This document shows positions 26,145 through 34,697 of a DNA stretch of 46,606 nt, piece by piece. The translations under genes were made by a program, and so were the position numbers. Each line of letters opens with the position of its first letter. The stretch's first letter is position 1. This DNA comes from Actinomycetota bacterium (GTDB taxonomy: Bacteria > Actinomycetota > Actinomycetes > Nanopelagicales > Nanopelagicaceae), in NCBI GenBank assembly GCA_026393075.1, contig JAPLAW010000021.1:1-46606 (forward strand), written 5' to 3'. The notes under the pieces are model-generated. The model searched no databases. It worked only from the letters and a program-made list of their open reading frames with translations, and was not told the DNA's origin.

Positions 26145-26452
26145 ATCGGCAAGAACACCGCAAGCACTAAGGAAAAAGTTCCGAGCAAAATAAGAAGTGA
26201 ACCAGCTAAATCACCTTGAATTAATAACTCGCCACCAACTCCCAGAGTTGCGCCTTGCACTACTACAGCTAACCAAGCGACCGCTGCAACGACTTTGAAT
26301 TTTCGTAATCGCCATGCTCGCCCGATCGCCCAGATTCCTACAACGGTGGCAACTAACCCGAGAATTAAGCCCAACGGAAATAGTAATAAATGCAGCAAGG
26401 TGGCACTGGCTCCAAGTAGAGCGCCAACTAATGCGGCATAAATGAATTTCAT
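26141..26452 (-). CDS. Small membrane protein, DUF6113-like
   Basis: A 103-residue very hydrophobic protein with three to four membrane segments (about 4-24, 27-46, 55-74 and 80-102) and a short basic loop (RAWRLRKFK). In other actinobacteria a DUF6113 protein follows mshB, and here the ATG comes 3 bases after the mshB stop. The function is unknown. The family call relies on size, topology and position. Its stop interlocks with that of cysS in TTAA. Confidence 0.6.
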   Translation of the reverse strand: MKFIYAALVGALLGASATLLHLLLFPLGLILGLVATVVGIWAIGRAWRLRKFKVVAAVAWLAVVVQGATLGVGGELLIQGDLAGSLLILLGTFSLVLAVFLPI

Positions 26453-26455
26453 TAG

Positions 26456-27325
26456 TTACAAAACTATTCCAGCGAATAAATCTGTTTCTCGGCCATCGCT
26501 ATTAAATGGTTCATGAGCATCGCCTTTCACAAGTGAGTAGTACTCGTGGCCCCAAACCTGTAGTCCTAACTGATTTGAGAGAGCAAAGAACGGGCCATCT
26601 AATTCAATTTGAGTTGCATGTGCTTTCATCGCAGCCATTTTGGCATCAACATATTCATTGGCATCAACTGCTGCTGTTACTAATTCATCTGCTTTGGCAA
26701 ACGGCAAATCGTCAACGCTCTCGGCGCCGAAGAATGATGAACCAACTTCTTTCATGGCTGCGATTCCATTAGCCAATACCGACTTAGGTGTGGCATTCCA
26801 ATAAATTTTAGAAATTTGCCACTCAGTTGCTAGTTCAGCGGCTCGCATGGCAACTTTGTGAGCTTGGATATGGTCTGGATGACCGTATCCGCCAATTTCA
26901 TCGTAAGTAATCAAGATATGTGGCTTTATCTCATGAATGATTTTGACCAATAAGTTTGCCGCTTCTTCAAGATCGGCCTGCCAAAAACACTCCAGGCGAT
27001 TATTTGGCTCGGTACCCATCATGCCGCTGTCCCGAAACTTAATTTTTCCTTCGCCTAAGAAACGGTGATCAGTAATACCTAACGCTTTCATGGCATCAGC
27101 TAATTCAAGAACGCGGTGATCGCCCAATTGGTCGGTATCGTGTGCTGCGAAATGAGCTAATTCTGGAACTAAAACTTCGCCTTCTTCGCCGCGAGTACAG
27201 GTAACTAAAGTTACTTGGGCACCAAGATCTGCGTACATCGCCATGGTCGCACCATTATTAATGGTTTCATCATCTGGATGTGCATGAACCAAAAGTGCCC
27301 GGTAACCCTTATATGTCGGCCTCAT
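26456..27325 (-). CDS. mshB: GlcNAc-Ins deacetylase MshB (mycothiol biosynthesis)
   Basis: A zinc deacetylase of the PIG-L/LmbE family that deacetylates 1D-myo-inosityl-2-acetamido-2-deoxy-alpha-D-glucopyranoside in mycothiol synthesis. The metal site is visible: AHPDDE (15-20) and GYGHPDHIQAH. Related mycothiol conjugate amidase Mca has a similar fold; the TRGEEGEVL loop is shared by both, so Mca is a real alternative. The start ATG overlaps the moeZ stop by one base (TAATG); a longer frame reaching 27364 would run into moeZ. The protein has 289 residues. Confidence 0.85.
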   Translation of the reverse strand: MRPTYKGYRALLVHAHPDDETINNGATMAMYADLGAQVTLVTCTRGEEGEVLVPELAHFAAHDTDQLGDHRVLELADAMKALGITDHRFLGEGKIKFRDSGMMGTEPNNRLECFWQADLEEAANLLVKIIHEIKPHILITYDEIGGYGHPDHIQAHKVAMRAAELATEWQISKIYWNATPKSVLANGIAAMKEVGSSFFGAESVDDLPFAKADELVTAAVDANEYVDAKMAAMKAHATQIELDGPFFALSNQLGLQVWGHEYYSLVKGDAHEPFNSDGRETDLFAGIVL

Positions 27326-28506
27326 TAATACACCGGAAGCGAAGTATCGATTTGCTTCGCCCAAGCGATTACGCCGCCGCTCACATGTGTGGCATCAGCA
27401 AAGCCGGCACCTTTCAAAATTGCTAAGCACTCAGCTGATCGCACGCCAGACTTACAGTGCAAAATAATTGGCTTATCTTGCGGCAGATTAGCTAGCGCTG
27501 TGCCATCTAGGAAACCTTGCTTCGGAATTAAAGTCGATCCTGGAATTCGCACGATCTCGAATTCACTTGGCTCGCGCACATCGATTAAGAAGAAGTTCTC
27601 ACTCTTGTCGATCTTGCTCTTTAACTCAGAAACCGAGATGGTCGCGTCTTTTACTGCAACTTCAGCAGCATCAGATAGAACGCCACAGAATGCTTCGTAA
27701 TCTGGCAAAAGTGCAGTCTGAGTTGGGTGGTCTGAACAAATTGGGCAGTTCGGATCTTTACGTACTTTGATTTTGCGATAACTCATTTCGAGTCCGTCGT
27801 AAATCATTAGTGAACCAATTAGCGGTTCTCCGATTCCAGTTATAACTTTGATTGCCTCAGTTGTTTGAATTGAACCAATTGATGCACAAAGAACACCAAG
27901 TACGCCGCCTTCAGCGCAACTAGGAACCATTCCGGGTGGTGGTGGCTCTGGATACAAGCAGCGGTAGCACGGACCATATTCGGCCCAGAACACACTGGCT
28001 TGTCCATCAAAACGATAAATAGAACCCCATACATAAGGTTTCTTTAGAAGTACACAAGCATCATTTACTAAATAGCGGGTAGCGAAATTATCAGTGCCAT
28101 CAACGATGATGTCATACTGCGCAAAGATCTCCATGACATTTGAATTATCTAGTCGCGTCTCATGCAGAATTACATTGACATACGGGTTGATCTCGGCGAT
28201 TTTTTCTTGCGCACTCTTCGCTTTGCTCTTACCAATATCTGATTGGCCATGAATAATTTGGCGCTGTAAATTCGATTCATCAACTGTGTCGAACTCTGCT
28301 ATTCCAATTGTGCCGACACCAGCTGCAGCTAAATACATCAGAGCTGGGGAACCTAAACCGCCCGCACCAACACAAAGAACTTTGGCGTTCATCAATCGCG
28401 ATTGCCCTGCCATTGCAAGGTCCGGAATGATTAAGTGGCGGCTATAGCGACGAACTTCATCGACAGTTAGCGCACGGCCAGGTTCTACTAATGGTGGAAT
28501 CTTCAT
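27325..28506 (-). CDS. moeZ: Adenylyltransferase/sulfurtransferase MoeZ
   Basis: Activates the C-terminus of ubiquitin-like sulfur carriers (MoaD, CysO, ThiS) by adenylation and transfers sulfur. Domains of the 393-residue protein: ThiF/MoeB E1-like domain with the nucleotide loop GAGGLGSP and DESNLQRQ, a zinc site (CYRC and CPIC), and a C-terminal rhodanese domain with active-site cysteine in LHCKSGVRS. The orthologue is Rv3206c. The ATG at 28506 is preceded by AAGG; an in-frame TTG 8 codons upstream is unlikely. It is followed by mshB and the DUF6113-like gene in one operon, and divergent from the TetR gene. Confidence 0.95.
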   Translation of the reverse strand: MKIPPLVEPGRALTVDEVRRYSRHLIIPDLAMAGQSRLMNAKVLCVGAGGLGSPALMYLAAAGVGTIGIAEFDTVDESNLQRQIIHGQSDIGKSKAKSAQEKIAEINPYVNVILHETRLDNSNVMEIFAQYDIIVDGTDNFATRYLVNDACVLLKKPYVWGSIYRFDGQASVFWAEYGPCYRCLYPEPPPPGMVPSCAEGGVLGVLCASIGSIQTTEAIKVITGIGEPLIGSLMIYDGLEMSYRKIKVRKDPNCPICSDHPTQTALLPDYEAFCGVLSDAAEVAVKDATISVSELKSKIDKSENFFLIDVREPSEFEIVRIPGSTLIPKQGFLDGTALANLPQDKPIILHCKSGVRSAECLAILKGAGFADATHVSGGVIAWAKQIDTSLPVY

Positions 28507-28635
28507 CTCTATCGCCTTTTTAGTGCTCAATTGGTAACTCGACTACGGGGTTATTCTGCCGTAGATCGACTCTTGGTTGCTAATTGCAATACGTTCGCGA
28601 AAAACATGAGAGGTGTAATTTCCTAGATTTGCCTC

Positions 28636-28641
28636 TAGCAT
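28636..28641 (+). promoter_or_regulatory. -10-like box TAGCAT of a predicted leaderless promoter
   Basis: TAGCAT lies 7 bases before the ATG of the TetR gene, which has no ribosome binding site. Confidence 0.4.
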
Positions 28642-28648
28642 TGGCTAA

Positions 28649-29269
28649 ATGAGCACAACAGATGCACGTGATAACAAGTCGCGTTTACCTCGCGACGAGC
28701 GGAGAGCACTTTTGCTCTCTGCCGCCCTTGAAGTCTTTACTGCCGCGGGTTACCACAGCGCTGCGATGGATGAAATTGCCGACCGAGCTGGCGTAAGCAA
28801 GCCGGTTCTATATCAGCATTTTCCATCAAAACTAGAACTTTATTTAGCGGTACTTGATTTGCATATTGACTCACTCGTTTTTCAAATTCAACGAGCAATT
28901 GCAGCGAATACCGAAAATGCTGATCGCGTTCGCGCCACTGTTGATGCCTACTTTGATTTTATTGAAAGTGAAGGCGAAGCATTCCGCCTACTTTTTGAAA
29001 GCGATATGAATGTCGAACCTGCTGTACACGAGCGATTAAATCGCATGACTTATGACTGCGCAGCTGCAATTAGTGCCGTGATCTCAATCGAAACTGGCTT
29101 GCCACAAGAGGCTTCAATGCTGCTCGGCGTTTCACTGATTGGATCAATTCAAGTGGGTGCTCGTCATTGGCTTGATCGAGATAGCAAATTATCGCGTGAA
29201 CAAGCGGCTCGTTTAATTGAAAGTTTGATGTGGCGCGGGGTCTCTGGTTTCCCGTTAGGCAACAACTGA
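28649..29269 (+). CDS. TetR-family transcriptional regulator (Rv3208-like)
   Basis: A 206-residue regulator with an N-terminal helix-turn-helix (about 16-62: ALLLSAALEVFTAAGYHSA, MDEIADRAGVSKPVLYQHFPSK) and an all-helical ligand-binding domain. The ligand is unknown. Its position beside moeZ, DUF3107 and rhlE is that of Rv3208 in M. tuberculosis. It is followed 22 bases later by DUF3107, which seems to have its own promoter. Confidence 0.92.
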   Translation: MSTTDARDNKSRLPRDERRALLLSAALEVFTAAGYHSAAMDEIADRAGVSKPVLYQHFPSKLELYLAVLDLHIDSLVFQIQRAIAANTENADRVRATVDAYFDFIESEGEAFRLLFESDMNVEPAVHERLNRMTYDCAAAISAVISIETGLPQEASMLLGVSLIGSIQVGARHWLDRDSKLSREQAARLIESLMWRGVSGFPLGNN

Positions 29270-29279
29270 CGTAATCCCA

Positions 29280-29285
29280 TAGGAT
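29280..29285 (+). promoter_or_regulatory. -10-like box TAGGAT of a predicted leaderless promoter
   Basis: TAGGAT is followed by TGCCCC and the ATG at 29292, inside the 22-base gap after the TetR gene. The -35 region would fall in the end of the TetR gene. Confidence 0.5.
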
Positions 29286-29291
29286 TGCCCC

Positions 29292-29549
29292 ATGGCTACA
29301 AAGAAAACAGAAACTGCTCAAAAATCAGAGGTCCGTATCGCTGTCGCAAATGTAAGCAGCGACCTTGCTTTCGAGAGCCCATCTACCCCGGCTGAAATCT
29401 CAGCTGCCGTTAGTGCGGCAATTAGCGCCGGAACTCCCCTGGTCTTAAAAGATGTCCGCGGACGCACCATTATGGTGCCAGCTGAACGAATTGGTTTTGT
29501 AGAAATTGGCGAACAAACCGAGCGACGCGTCGGTTTCGGCTCCCTCTAA
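29292..29549 (+). CDS. DUF3107 family protein
   Basis: An 85-residue cytosolic protein equivalent to Rv3208A (TB9.4). Conserved parts are VRIAVANVSSDLAFE near the start and LVLKDVRGRTIMVPAERIGFVEIG followed by ERRVGFG at the end. A run of alanine-rich sequence lies between. The function is unknown; the gene is conserved beside TetR and rhlE in actinobacteria. It is translated directly before rhlE. Confidence 0.88.
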   Translation: MATKKTETAQKSEVRIAVANVSSDLAFESPSTPAEISAAVSAAISAGTPLVLKDVRGRTIMVPAERIGFVEIGEQTERRVGFGSL

Positions 29550-29550
29550 C

Positions 29551-30903
29551 GTGACTATAACTTTCGCTGATCTACCATTACGTAAGTCAACAATTGATGC
29601 GCTTAATGCGCATGGTTTTACTTCACCATTTCCAATTCAAGAAGCGGTGCTTCCAATCGCGCTCTCTGATGGCGATGTAATCGGCCAAGCTAAAACTGGT
29701 ACCGGCAAGACTTTAGGTTTCGGTATTCCAATTATTGAGCGCATCATCGCGCCCCTTGATACCGAATGGGATGCCCTTGAATTTAAAGGTCAACCACAAG
29801 CACTCGTAGTTGTGCCAACGCGCGAACTTTGTGTTCAGGTAACTAAAGATATTGCTGAATTAGTCGGCAATCGCGGAATTCGTGTTCTCGCTGTCTACGG
29901 TGGTCGCGCATTTGAGCCACAGATCGAAGCTCTTGAACAAGGTGTTGAAATTGTGGTTGGTACTCCCGGTCGACTCCTTGATCTTTACCGCCAAGGTCAA
30001 CTAAAACTAAAGAACGTTTCTCGTTTAGTGCTAGATGAAGCTGATGAAATGTTAGATCTCGGTTTCTTGCCCGATGTCGAAAAGATCTTTACGAGCACTC
30101 CTAATCGTCAACAAACAATGTTGTTCTCAGCAACTATGCCTGGCGACATCATTGCTCTTGCTCGTCGCTTTATGAATCAACCAGTTCATATCCGTACCCA
30201 AGATAATGAAGATGAAGGCGCCGTAGTTTCCAAGATTGAACAGCACGTAGTGCGCGCACATGCGCTAGATAAAATTGAAATGTTGGCTCGTATTTTGCAA
30301 TCTGAAGGACGCGGACCAACGATTGTCTTCTGTCGCACCAAGCGCACTTGTCAGAAAACTGCCGATGATTTGTTAGAGCGTGGATTTAGATCAGACACTA
30401 TTCATGGCGATCTTGGTCAAGGTGCTCGTGAAAAAGCACTCAATGACTTCAAGGCCGGCAAATCTGATGTATTAGTTGCAACCGATGTAGCTGCTCGCGG
30501 AATTGATATCGATGGAATTACCCACGTAGTTAATTACCAATGCCCAGAAGATGAGAAAACTTATGTGCACCGCATTGGTCGTACCGCTCGCGCTGGTGCA
30601 CATGGCATTTCAGTCACCTTTGTTGACTGGGATGAATTAGCTCGCTGGAAGATGATTGATACTGCGCTTAATTTAAATCTGGGTGAACCTGAAGAAACTT
30701 ATTCATCCTCTGATTCACTATTTACTAAATTTAAGATCCCGGCGGGGTCAACTGGCCGAATGAATGTGGCTAAGAAAATAGCCCCAGTTAAGAGTGCCCC
30801 AGCTGCTGAAAGGCCAAAAACTAAGATCGCACCAGTAGTTGAGAAGCCAAAGACGGAGCGAGTAAAGCGTGATCGAGTTCGTACTAAGCGAATCGCTGAC
30901 TAA
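29551..30903 (+). CDS. rhlE: DEAD-box RNA helicase, RhlE-like
   Basis: An ATP-dependent RNA helicase with all core motifs: Q motif (FPIQEAVLP), AKTGTGKT, PTRELCVQ, DEAD (LDEADEMLDLGF), SAT, RGIDIDGITHVVNY and HRIGRTARAG. A basic, lysine- and proline-rich C-terminal tail (about 60 residues) probably binds RNA. It resembles Rv3211. The start is given as GTG one base after the DUF3107 stop, which suggests coupled translation; an in-frame TTG at 29506 inside DUF3107 would add 15 residues. Its stop interlocks with the ParA-like gene in CTAA. Confidence 0.93.
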   Translation: MTITFADLPLRKSTIDALNAHGFTSPFPIQEAVLPIALSDGDVIGQAKTGTGKTLGFGIPIIERIIAPLDTEWDALEFKGQPQALVVVPTRELCVQVTKDIAELVGNRGIRVLAVYGGRAFEPQIEALEQGVEIVVGTPGRLLDLYRQGQLKLKNVSRLVLDEADEMLDLGFLPDVEKIFTSTPNRQQTMLFSATMPGDIIALARRFMNQPVHIRTQDNEDEGAVVSKIEQHVVRAHALDKIEMLARILQSEGRGPTIVFCRTKRTCQKTADDLLERGFRSDTIHGDLGQGAREKALNDFKAGKSDVLVATDVAARGIDIDGITHVVNYQCPEDEKTYVHRIGRTARAGAHGISVTFVDWDELARWKMIDTALNLNLGEPEETYSSSDSLFTKFKIPAGSTGRMNVAKKIAPVKSAPAAERPKTKIAPVVEKPKTERVKRDRVRTKRIAD

Positions 30904-31529
30904 AAAATCTTAAGTTCTTCTAATATCGAATAAGTAGCATCACGGTATTGCTGGGCCACATTACAATTTTTATCATCAGTTAACACGCTAATTGATTTAG
31001 CTTCAGCCGTCAATACTTCGGTTGCTATTGAAATTTCACCATCAAGTAGATTCAATTCGGCGGCAATCAATTTTGCTAGTTCAGAATTATCTGCTGCGAA
31101 ATACGGTAGAGCCTTAACTGGCGCAGAAGTAATTTTCATAACTGCCAAAGCACCTCTGAGGGAATGGATGCTCTCTCGTACTGGTGAGATAACTAAATTT
31201 GCAGCTTTTAAAACTTGTTCCAACTCAGCCGTAAATACCGGAGCTGAATCGATTAAGACTAGGTCATATTTTTCTGGAATCTCTGCGATTAAGGTAGCTA
31301 ACGAATCAGTTGCAGTATGTGGGCGTAAATCAAAGCGTTCACTGCAGGTAATTACATTCTCTCGGGTACGTTCGTGGCCAAGTTTGAAAGTTAGCGCACC
31401 CGATGAATCTAAATCGATCAATAACGCTTTCTTACCAAATTCAGCACAAGCCACCGCCAATGCGTGGACCAAAGTTGTTTTACCAACGCCACCAGCGAAA
31501 CTGGCTACTACAACTATTGGAGTGCTCAT
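30900..31529 (-). CDS. ParA/MinD-like ATPase (Rv3213c-like)
   Basis: A 209-residue P-loop ATPase of the ParA family. The P-loop reads FAGGVGKTT (about 10-18): the catalytic lysine is present, but the signature lysine of the deviant Walker A (KGG) is an alanine, which may impair dimer-dependent hydrolysis. LIDLDSSG and VLIDSAP follow. There is no ParB gene beside it, so it is an orphan rather than the chromosome partition ATPase. The ATG overlaps the MpaB-like gene's stop (ATGA) and has a GGGGAG site 10 bases upstream. It is the last gene of a five-gene overlapping operon. Confidence 0.82.
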   Translation of the reverse strand: MSTPIVVVASFAGGVGKTTLVHALAVACAEFGKKALLIDLDSSGALTFKLGHERTRENVITCSERFDLRPHTATDSLATLIAEIPEKYDLVLIDSAPVFTAELEQVLKAANLVISPVRESIHSLRGALAVMKITSAPVKALPYFAADNSELAKLIAAELNLLDGEISIATEVLTAEAKSISVLTDDKNCNVAQQYRDATYSILEELKIF

Positions 31530-32320
31530 GCGGCGTTGACTCCCCAACGGATTTTGGCTTCAATTAAAACCGGCGGTAATAATCCATCAAAGGGCAGAAC
31601 GAGCAAACTTTTACGAAGTGCAACCATTGCAATGTCAGTTGCTATTCCTTGGCCGGGCAGCGTCGGCCAGCCATAAAGCGAACGAGCCCAATTCGGCAAA
31701 GCAGCGCCCGCTAGCGCTGCAACGGCCGCCCACGCCGGAGCTGCGGGTGTCGCAAAGCGCACTGCAGTTGGTAGCGGTGGAATCGTTAAAAATAAAGCGG
31801 CCCGCTTGGCATCATCGCTGGCAATTAATTCTGGTGCGATATCAAGGAAATACTTCTTCATTTCGGCAACAGTTTTAGGAACTACGGATTCATCGATGCC
31901 AACTGCCTGCGCAAATAGCACCATTTCGGCAACGTACTGATCTTGTTCTGCTTTAGATAACGTGAGCCCAGATCTAACCGCTACATCTAGAAACGAATCG
32001 ACCATAGCCATATGAACCCAAAGCAAAAGTTTTGGATCATCTAGGCCAAGGTGTGCATGTATCTTGCGAACTCGAGCAGTTAATTCATTCGCTTCAGTCG
32101 GAGTTCCGAAAGTTACTACCGTTACATAATCTCCTGTGCGCTGTAATCGACCCCATGCATCTTCACGAAAATTTGAATGCTCAGCAACGCCAGCCATGGC
32201 TTGTGGGTGAAGTGCTTGTTGAAATAGTGCACGGATACCACCAATTAACATCGCTGGATCAGAATGAATCTTCCAGGTAATTGATGAAGGTGCGAATAAA
32301 CCTAACTCGGGATTACTCAT
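31526..32320 (-). CDS. Oxygenase MpaB-like protein (DUF2236)
   Basis: A 264-residue member of the MpaB/Lcp family, haem-binding proteins that include the rubber oxygenase of Streptomyces. The typical start SSITWKIHSDPAMLIGGIRALFQQALHPQAMAGV, the sequence RTGDYVTVVTFGT and the histidine pair in RKIHAHLGL and WVHMAMVDS are seen. Its substrate in this organism is unknown. Both ends overlap neighbours by four bases, in a unit with MarC upstream and the ParA-like gene downstream. Confidence 0.87.
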   Translation of the reverse strand: MSNPELGLFAPSSITWKIHSDPAMLIGGIRALFQQALHPQAMAGVAEHSNFREDAWGRLQRTGDYVTVVTFGTPTEANELTARVRKIHAHLGLDDPKLLLWVHMAMVDSFLDVAVRSGLTLSKAEQDQYVAEMVLFAQAVGIDESVVPKTVAEMKKYFLDIAPELIASDDAKRAALFLTIPPLPTAVRFATPAAPAWAAVAALAGAALPNWARSLYGWPTLPGQGIATDIAMVALRKSLLVLPFDGLLPPVLIEAKIRWGVNAA

Positions 32321-32934
32321 TGCGCTATGAAGGCTCTAATCGCGTCAACCAACATCTGAACCGAAATCGCAGCTAGCAATAGACCAGCAATGCGGGCTAG
32401 CAAATTTACGCCAGATTCTTTGATGACTTTCAATATTGTGGTTGAAGAAATAAGCACAAGCGCAATAACAATGTGAACTGCTAGAACAGCTGCAACTAAA
32501 CCAATTGCTTGAGCACTATTTTGAACTTGCTGCACGAAAATCATGGTGGCCACGATTGCACCCGGCCCAGCTAATAGTGGGGTTCCTAGCGGTACTAGAG
32601 CTACGTTCTTATCACGCGCTTCAGTTGAGCCGGAATCTTTGCCAGTTAGTAATTCAAGCGAGACCAGTAATAGCAAAAGTCCACCAGCAGCTTGAAGGGA
32701 GGCGATTGAAATATGTAAGTAATCCAGAATTAGTTGGCCAAAGATGGCAAATATGGAAATTACCAACAGCGAGACACCAGCTGCTTGTACAGCCAACTTG
32801 CGTCGCTCCTTGGGTGTTCGATCTGCAACTAAACCTAGGAAAATTGGTGCAGCCCCTGGTGGATCAAAAATTACAAAGAGAGTTACAAAACTTTGGATCG
32901 CAAAGGTAACGGCACTTACTTGTACAACATTCAT
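32317..32934 (-). CDS. MarC-family integral membrane protein
   Basis: A 205-residue protein with six predicted membrane segments: about 9-29, 45-64, 71-89, 118-137, 142-164 and 182-202. The FVIFDPPGAAPIFLGL sequence near the first segment is the family signature. MarC proteins were once linked to multiple antibiotic resistance, but no transport function is proven. It is part of the overlapping EamA-PHP-MarC-MpaB-ParA unit. Confidence 0.9.
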   Translation of the reverse strand: MNVVQVSAVTFAIQSFVTLFVIFDPPGAAPIFLGLVADRTPKERRKLAVQAAGVSLLVISIFAIFGQLILDYLHISIASLQAAGGLLLLLVSLELLTGKDSGSTEARDKNVALVPLGTPLLAGPGAIVATMIFVQQVQNSAQAIGLVAAVLAVHIVIALVLISSTTILKVIKESGVNLLARIAGLLLAAISVQMLVDAIRAFIAQ

Positions 32935-33776
32935 GCAGTTACCACCCTTCGAGCATCAGCCAGTGCTTCTAGACGTTCCCATTCTGCTGGATCAGTCACG
33001 TTTTCGCCTAACGAGTTTAATTTGCCCGTGCCGTGATAATCACTCGATCCGGTCATAACTAGATCTAAATCACTCGCAATGCTCAACAAACTCCTACGTT
33101 CCTCATTGCTCTGGTCGCGATGGTTTACCTCAATGCCATTTAAGCCAGCAGCTTTAAGGTCTATAAAATCTGAACTTTGTAATATTTGCCCTCGCATTGA
33201 AGCAAACGGATGAGCAATTACCGCTACTCCCCCTGCAGCTCTAATCAACTTAATCGCTTCGACTGGGGTTGGTGCCAAGTGGGCAACATAATATTTGGAG
33301 TCATTGTTGAGCAACTCTAGAAATGCTTCATCACGAGTTTTAATTATTTTCTTAGCAACTAGCGCATCTGCTAAATGTGGTCTTCCCATTGTGGCACCCG
33401 CTGGCATGGCAGCCTCAACATCTGCGATTGAAATATCGATGCCATCGACTTGCATTAATTCAATCATTTTGCGCATTCGTGGCAATCGTTCATCTCGAGT
33501 ATTTTCTAGGGCTTCTAGCAGTACTGAATTAGTGCCATCAAAAAGTAGACCAAGCATGTGCACACTGACGCCCGCTTTTGTTAAACATGAAATCTCAGCA
33601 CCTAGAACTAATTTCAGATCACCCCGAAGAGTTTGAATCGCACTCGCCCAACCAGCAATTGCATCATGATCGGTAATTGCTAAAGTGTCTAAACCTTGCG
33701 CTAGTGCCTTATTTACAAGTTGGGCTGGCGTATCGGTGCCATCGCTGACCGTGGTGTGAGTATGTAAATCAATCAC
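32931..33776 (-). CDS. PHP-domain phosphoesterase (RNase AM/TrpH-like)
   Basis: A 281-residue metal-dependent phosphoesterase. The metal-binding motifs are visible: DLHTHTTVSDG (3-13), ITDHDAIAG (39-47), VIAHPF and the C-terminal SSDYHGTG. This type removes the 3' phosphate from adenosine 3',5'-bisphosphate and trims RNA 5' ends in relatives such as E. coli YciV; the exact substrate here is not known. It overlaps EamA by 8 bases and MarC by 4. Confidence 0.9.
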   Translation of the reverse strand: MIDLHTHTTVSDGTDTPAQLVNKALAQGLDTLAITDHDAIAGWASAIQTLRGDLKLVLGAEISCLTKAGVSVHMLGLLFDGTNSVLLEALENTRDERLPRMRKMIELMQVDGIDISIADVEAAMPAGATMGRPHLADALVAKKIIKTRDEAFLELLNNDSKYYVAHLAPTPVEAIKLIRAAGGVAVIAHPFASMRGQILQSSDFIDLKAAGLNGIEVNHRDQSNEERRSLLSIASDLDLVMTGSSDYHGTGKLNSLGENVTDPAEWERLEALADARRVVTA

Positions 33777-34647
33777 TTGATTCGCGACCTCTAATTACTA
33801 CTAAAGCACATCCAACGAGAATTAAGAGAATCCCCGGAATGATTCCAACAGGTGGTTTCTGTCCCATCCACCAAACAGCGAGCAGCGAACTTACTGGAAC
33901 TTCAAAGAAGACGATAAGTGAAACAATTGCTGGTGAAACTCGCTTTAAGGCTGAGTTAAACATGGTGTGTCCTAAAATCTGAGCTCCCGCGATTAGCCCA
34001 ATTAATATCCACCATTCGCGCGCCGAGTAATTAAAGATTTGATTTCCACTAAGAAGTGCAATTGGCAGCGCTGTAATTGCGCAAACAAAATAGCAAACCG
34101 TTGTATATGTGGTTGTTTCAAGAGTTCGTTGCGCACGCGAGCCAGCCATCATGTAGCCAGCAGCTAGCGCAGCTGAAATAAGTGCTGCTAGATCTCCCAC
34201 AAATGCGCGAAATGAAATTTGTAGATCAACGCCAGATATAAGCAGAACGCCCAGAAATGCAACCCCCATGCCGAGCCACACTTTTGAAGGAATGTGTTGG
34301 CCAGAGATTTTCACAAAGATAGCTGCGAATATCGGTTGAAGTGCAACGATTGCAGTACCTGATGCAACGCTGGTGTATCGCATTGCAAGAAAGAAGCCAC
34401 CAAAGTGCAAAGCCAGTATGAAACCGGCAAAAGCTGCCCACTTGATGCCATTGCGATCACGATGATGTCTGATTGCAAATGGGGCGGTAAGAATTGAACC
34501 ACCTAGATTTCGCCAGAAAATCAGCACCCAAATTGGCATTGCACTCATTGCGATTAATGGCCCTGATGTACCGATGCCAAATATGCCAATCCCCATGCGA
34601 ATCTGATCGCCACGGGCGGGCATTGTTGTGACGCTATCTCGGCTCAT
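33769..34647 (-). CDS. EamA/DMT-family transporter
   Basis: A 292-residue membrane protein with about ten helices in two EamA repeats: the first begins near GIFGIGTSGPLIAMSA, the second near FVGDLAALISAALAAGYMMAG. Such proteins export amino acids or other metabolites; the substrate is unknown. It is the first gene of the five-gene minus-strand operon and is predicted to be leaderless (TACCTT, six bases, ATG). Confidence 0.88.
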   Translation of the reverse strand: MSRDSVTTMPARGDQIRMGIGIFGIGTSGPLIAMSAMPIWVLIFWRNLGGSILTAPFAIRHHRDRNGIKWAAFAGFILALHFGGFFLAMRYTSVASGTAIVALQPIFAAIFVKISGQHIPSKVWLGMGVAFLGVLLISGVDLQISFRAFVGDLAALISAALAAGYMMAGSRAQRTLETTTYTTVCYFVCAITALPIALLSGNQIFNYSAREWWILIGLIAGAQILGHTMFNSALKRVSPAIVSLIVFFEVPVSSLLAVWWMGQKPPVGIIPGILLILVGCALVVIRGRESSD

Positions 34648-34653
34648 TGGCTA

Positions 34654-34659
34654 AAGGTA
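34654..34659 (-). promoter_or_regulatory. -10-like box TACCTT of a predicted leaderless promoter
   Basis: On the minus strand, TACCTT, then TAGCCA, then the ATG of the EamA gene. Divergent from the similar box at 34686-34691. Confidence 0.5.
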
Positions 34660-34685
34660 GCGCGCATGGCCCGTGATAAAGCAGT

Positions 34686-34691
34686 TACCCT
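34686..34691 (+). promoter_or_regulatory. -10-like box TACCCT of a predicted leaderless promoter
   Basis: TACCCT, then TAGCCC, then the ATG at 34698. The 50-base divergent gap holds both start signals. Confidence 0.5.
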
Positions 34692-34697
34692 TAGCCC

